NCBI GenBank assembly: GCA_018969455.1
Contig: JAGWYI010000209.1
Location: 1 to 7,304, forward strand
Reading direction: 5' to 3'
Origin: Bacteroidota bacterium
GTDB taxonomy: Bacteria; Bacteroidota; Bacteroidia; Chitinophagales; Saprospiraceae
DNA length: 7,304 nt
The position numbers and the translations under genes were made by a program. Below the pieces are notes generated by a model. That model saw only the letters and a list, made by a program, of their open reading frames with translations, did no database searches and was not told the DNA's origin. This document shows, piece after piece, positions 5,942 to 7,304 of this stretch (its first letter is position 1; each line of letters opens with the position of its first letter).

Positions 5942-6841
5942 ATGTCTAAAGAATTTTACCGTCGCCGGTTGCCGCATTGGCAACCGCCAGAAGCTACTTT
6001 TTTTGTTACGTATCGCCTCGCTGGGTCGATTCCTCAGGCGGAAATTAAGCGTGTTCGAGATGCGTATGAGGCGGAGATTCGTCTTTTGAGGGATTCGGTG
6101 CCTCAAACTGGTTTTTTGAGGGATTCGGTGCCTCAAACTGGTTTTTTGGGGGATTCGGTGCCTCAGACTGGTTTTTTGGGGGATTCTGTGCCTCAGATTC
6201 AAATTGAGCGTGGATTTGTTGGATTTATGGTTGATGCGGAAGGGGTGGGCGCGGTGGGCGCGGAACGGAGTTCCGCTAGACTCGGCGTGGATGTGGAACA
6301 GATCCTTGTGCGTTTGCTTCGACGGAAACAAAAAATTGCAGAAAAACGGCAGTATAAATCCTGGGACGACTTTTTGGATTCTAAACTGAATGCTCCTTAT
6401 TGGCTGGAAAATAAGGCTGTTGCTGAATTGAATATGAAGGCTATTCAATTTTATGATGGAAAACTTTATCGCTTGTTGGCTTGTACCATTATGTCTAATC
6501 ATGTGCATCTGATGATTGAACTGCTGCCCGGTGCTCCTCCTTTATTTAAGGTGATGCAGAACCTGAAACGGTACACGGCATTACATTCCAATCGAATGTT
6601 GAATCGTACTGGACCTTTTTGGGAGGAGGAAAGCTATGACCACGTGGTTAGAGATTATGAATTTGATCGAATTTTTTGGTATATTCTGAATAATCCGGTG
6701 AAGGCAGGCTTGGTGAAACATTGGTCTCTGTGGAAATGGACGTTTTGTGACGTTTTGATTTGGGAGGATAGGATTAATGGGGGCGATGGGGGCGGGGGCG
6801 ATGGGCGCGGGGGCGATGGGCGCGGAACGGAGTTCCGCTAG
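5942..6841 (+). CDS. REP-associated tyrosine transposase (RAYT, Y1/HUH family) with internal hairpin repeats
   Basis: This 299-residue protein is a Y1_Tnp/IS200-like HUH enzyme of the REP-associated (RAYT) type. These enzymes cut and join single-stranded DNA at hairpin-foot sequences and are thought to spread REP palindromes. The N-terminus YRRRLPHWQPPEATFFVTYR is typical of the group. The metal-binding HUH motif is SNHVHLMIE (His187, His189), and the probable nucleophile is Tyr247 in WYILNNPVKAGLV. ATG at 5942 is preferred over the in-frame TTG at 5918 because it fits the family N-terminus. Oddities: residues about 49-86 are four 10-residue repeats (DSVPQTGFL type), about 101-113 are encoded by a G-rich inverted hairpin copy, and the last 20 are Gly/Asp-rich repeats ending in a second copy. 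All insertions keep the frame and both catalytic motifs, so it may be functional. Codon use is more AT-rich than in its neighbours. The stop overlaps mgsA by 4 nt. Confidence 0.88.
   Translation: MSKEFYRRRLPHWQPPEATFFVTYRLAGSIPQAEIKRVRDAYEAEIRLLRDSVPQTGFLRDSVPQTGFLGDSVPQTGFLGDSVPQIQIERGFVGFMVDAEGVGAVGAERSSARLGVDVEQILVRLLRRKQKIAEKRQYKSWDDFLDSKLNAPYWLENKAVAELNMKAIQFYDGKLYRLLACTIMSNHVHLMIELLPGAPPLFKVMQNLKRYTALHSNRMLNRTGPFWEEESYDHVVRDYEFDRIFWYILNNPVKAGLVKHWSLWKWTFCDVLIWEDRINGGDGGGGDGRGGDGRGTEFR
6087..6200 (+). repeat. 30-nt in-frame minisatellite inside the transposase gene
   Basis: Full 30-nt units lie at 6091-6120, 6121-6150 and 6151-6180, with a partial fourth at 6181-6200. Each encodes a 10-residue repeat (R/G-DSVPQTGFL). 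Each unit contains a 19-nt core such as TGAGGGATTCGGTGCCTCA (6087-6105, then 6117, 6147 and 6177), which matches the first core of the upstream array at 14 of 19 positions and can pair 7 of 8 arm positions, counting one wobble pair. It sits in the variable linker between the N-terminal segment and the HUH core. Confidence 0.85.
6244..6281 (-). repeat. Internal REP-like element, inverted relative to the array
   Basis: Two copies of GGTGGGCGC (6244-6252 and 6253-6261) run into the perfect hairpin GCGGAAC-GGA-GTTCCGC (6260-6276), followed by TAGAC. Read on the minus strand this is GTCTA followed by GCGGAAC-TCC-GTTCCGC, a short foot sequence plus hairpin as in REP elements. Bases 6255-6281 are identical to 6817-6843. 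Confidence 0.8.
6779..6823 (+). repeat. 15-nt G-rich tandem repeat with quadruplex-forming pattern
   Basis: Three head-to-tail 15-nt units (GGGGGCGATGGGCGC, the first with GGGGGC at its end) occupy 6779-6793, 6794-6808 and 6809-6823. They encode a Gly/Asp-rich tail on the transposase. Six runs of three or more Gs separated by 1-4 nt fit the G-quadruplex pattern on the plus strand. They lead directly into the terminal hairpin. Confidence 0.8.
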
Positions 6842-6843
6842 AC
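6817..6843 (-). repeat. Terminal REP-like element spanning both stop codons
   Basis: This is a 27-nt exact copy of 6255-6281, with the same GCGGAAC-GGA-GTTCCGC hairpin (6822-6838). The following CTAG (6838-6841) supplies TAG stops to the transposase on the plus strand and to mgsA on the minus strand. Its orientation is opposite to the array at 5471-5674 and to the leader hairpin. It could also serve as a transcription barrier between the convergent genes, although no T tract follows on either side. Confidence 0.8.
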
Positions 6844-7296
6844 GGGTCTCGTCAGGTAGGCGCCGTAGTCGGGAAGCAGGGCTTGATATGGTGTCCCCAT
6901 GAGCGGCGATGACAATACGAAATCAGCGGTGGAACGGTCGCAGGCTACCGGGATGTTCCACACGGCGCCCAGACGAAGGAGGGCTTTAATGTCGGGATCG
7001 TGGGGCTGGGCTTCCATGGGGTCCCAGAAAAATATGAGTATGTCGATTTTGCCCTCGGCAATCATGGCGCCTATTTGCTGGTCGCCGCCTAATGGCCCAC
7101 TTAACATGCAGGTAACAGGCAAATCCAGCGCTTTTTTTAACAAGGTGCCCGTGGTGCCGGTGGCAAATAAGGCGTGCTGTGATAAGACCGCAACATTGTA
7201 TTTCGCCCAATCAATCAAATCGTTTTTCTGATGGTCGTGGGCAATGAGGGCAATGCGCTTTTTTACCTGCAAGGTTCTGTAGTTGTTGGCAGCCAT
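6838..7296 (-). CDS. mgsA: Methylglyoxal synthase
   Basis: MgsA converts dihydroxyacetone phosphate to methylglyoxal and phosphate (EC 4.2.3.3), a cytoplasmic bypass of lower glycolysis that relieves phosphate shortage. At 152 residues it has the same length as the E. coli enzyme. It shows IALIAHDHQK (15-24), ATGTTG (45-50), SGPLGGDQQIGAMI with the catalytic Asp72, FFWDPMEAQPHDPDIKALLRL with His99 and Asp102, and WNIPVACDRSTADF. All expected active-site residues are present, and the C-terminus LLPDYGAYL aligns with the family end, so the adjoining repeat has not removed coding sequence of note. ATG at 7294-7296 is the start; only 8 nt lie upstream in the window, so its promoter is not visible. 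It converges on the transposase with a 4-nt stop-stop overlap. Confidence 0.97.
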   Translation of the reverse strand: MAANNYRTLQVKKRIALIAHDHQKNDLIDWAKYNVAVLSQHALFATGTTGTLLKKALDLPVTCMLSGPLGGDQQIGAMIAEGKIDILIFFWDPMEAQPHDPDIKALLRLGAVWNIPVACDRSTADFVLSSPLMGTPYQALLPDYGAYLTRPV

Positions 7297-7304
7297 AAAA
7301 TATG

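Overview
The window looks like chromosomal DNA from a member of the Bacteroidota, plausibly of the Saprospiria type, though that rank is a guess. Three things point there: a secreted copper-enzyme fragment with a type IX secretion (T9SS) C-terminal domain, a promoter of the TTG-N20-TAnnTTTG type ahead of phoH, and genes that mostly lack clear Shine-Dalgarno sequences. Most genes are moderately GC-rich housekeeping genes. The stretch from about 5680 to 6780 is clearly more AT-rich and carries a transposase-like gene.

Layout. (1) 2-715, plus strand: the C-terminal part of a PHM-like copper type II monooxygenase with a T9SS sorting domain. A 7-nt tandem repeat and a strong hairpin terminator follow. 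(2) 805-3256, minus strand: a tight three-gene operon read in the order SAM hydroxide adenosyltransferase-like (DUF62) gene, purC, YhhN-family membrane protein. The first pair is coupled by a TAATG overlap and the last pair is 8 nt apart. The operon converges on the copper-enzyme gene. (3) 3437-5470, plus strand: phoH-like ATPase (TTG start), an OsmC-family protein (ATGA overlap) and a small cupin protein 37 nt further on. A recognisable Bacteroidota promoter lies ahead of phoH. (4) 5471-5674: a tandem array of nine related 19-nt hairpin-like cores that begins directly after the cupin stop codon. (5) 5827-6843: a REP-associated tyrosine transposase (RAYT, Y1/HUH family) with a putative promoter and a hairpin in its leader. 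(6) 6838-7296, minus strand: mgsA, methylglyoxal synthase, converging on the transposase and sharing a CTAG that provides both stop codons.

The most interesting part is regions 4-5. One hairpin family, with consensus close to GCGGAAC-TCY-GTTCCGC, recurs in five settings: the upstream tandem array, the transposase leader (with a compensatory base-pair change), a four-copy in-frame minisatellite inside the transposase gene, a single inverted copy later in the same gene, and the extreme 3' end of the gene, where it supplies the stop codons. This resembles a REP/RAYT unit ('REPtron') whose palindromes have invaded the coding sequence of their own transposase. RAYT/REP partnership is established knowledge. 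The link between these particular repeats and this enzyme, and the idea of self-colonisation, are inference from sequence resemblance.
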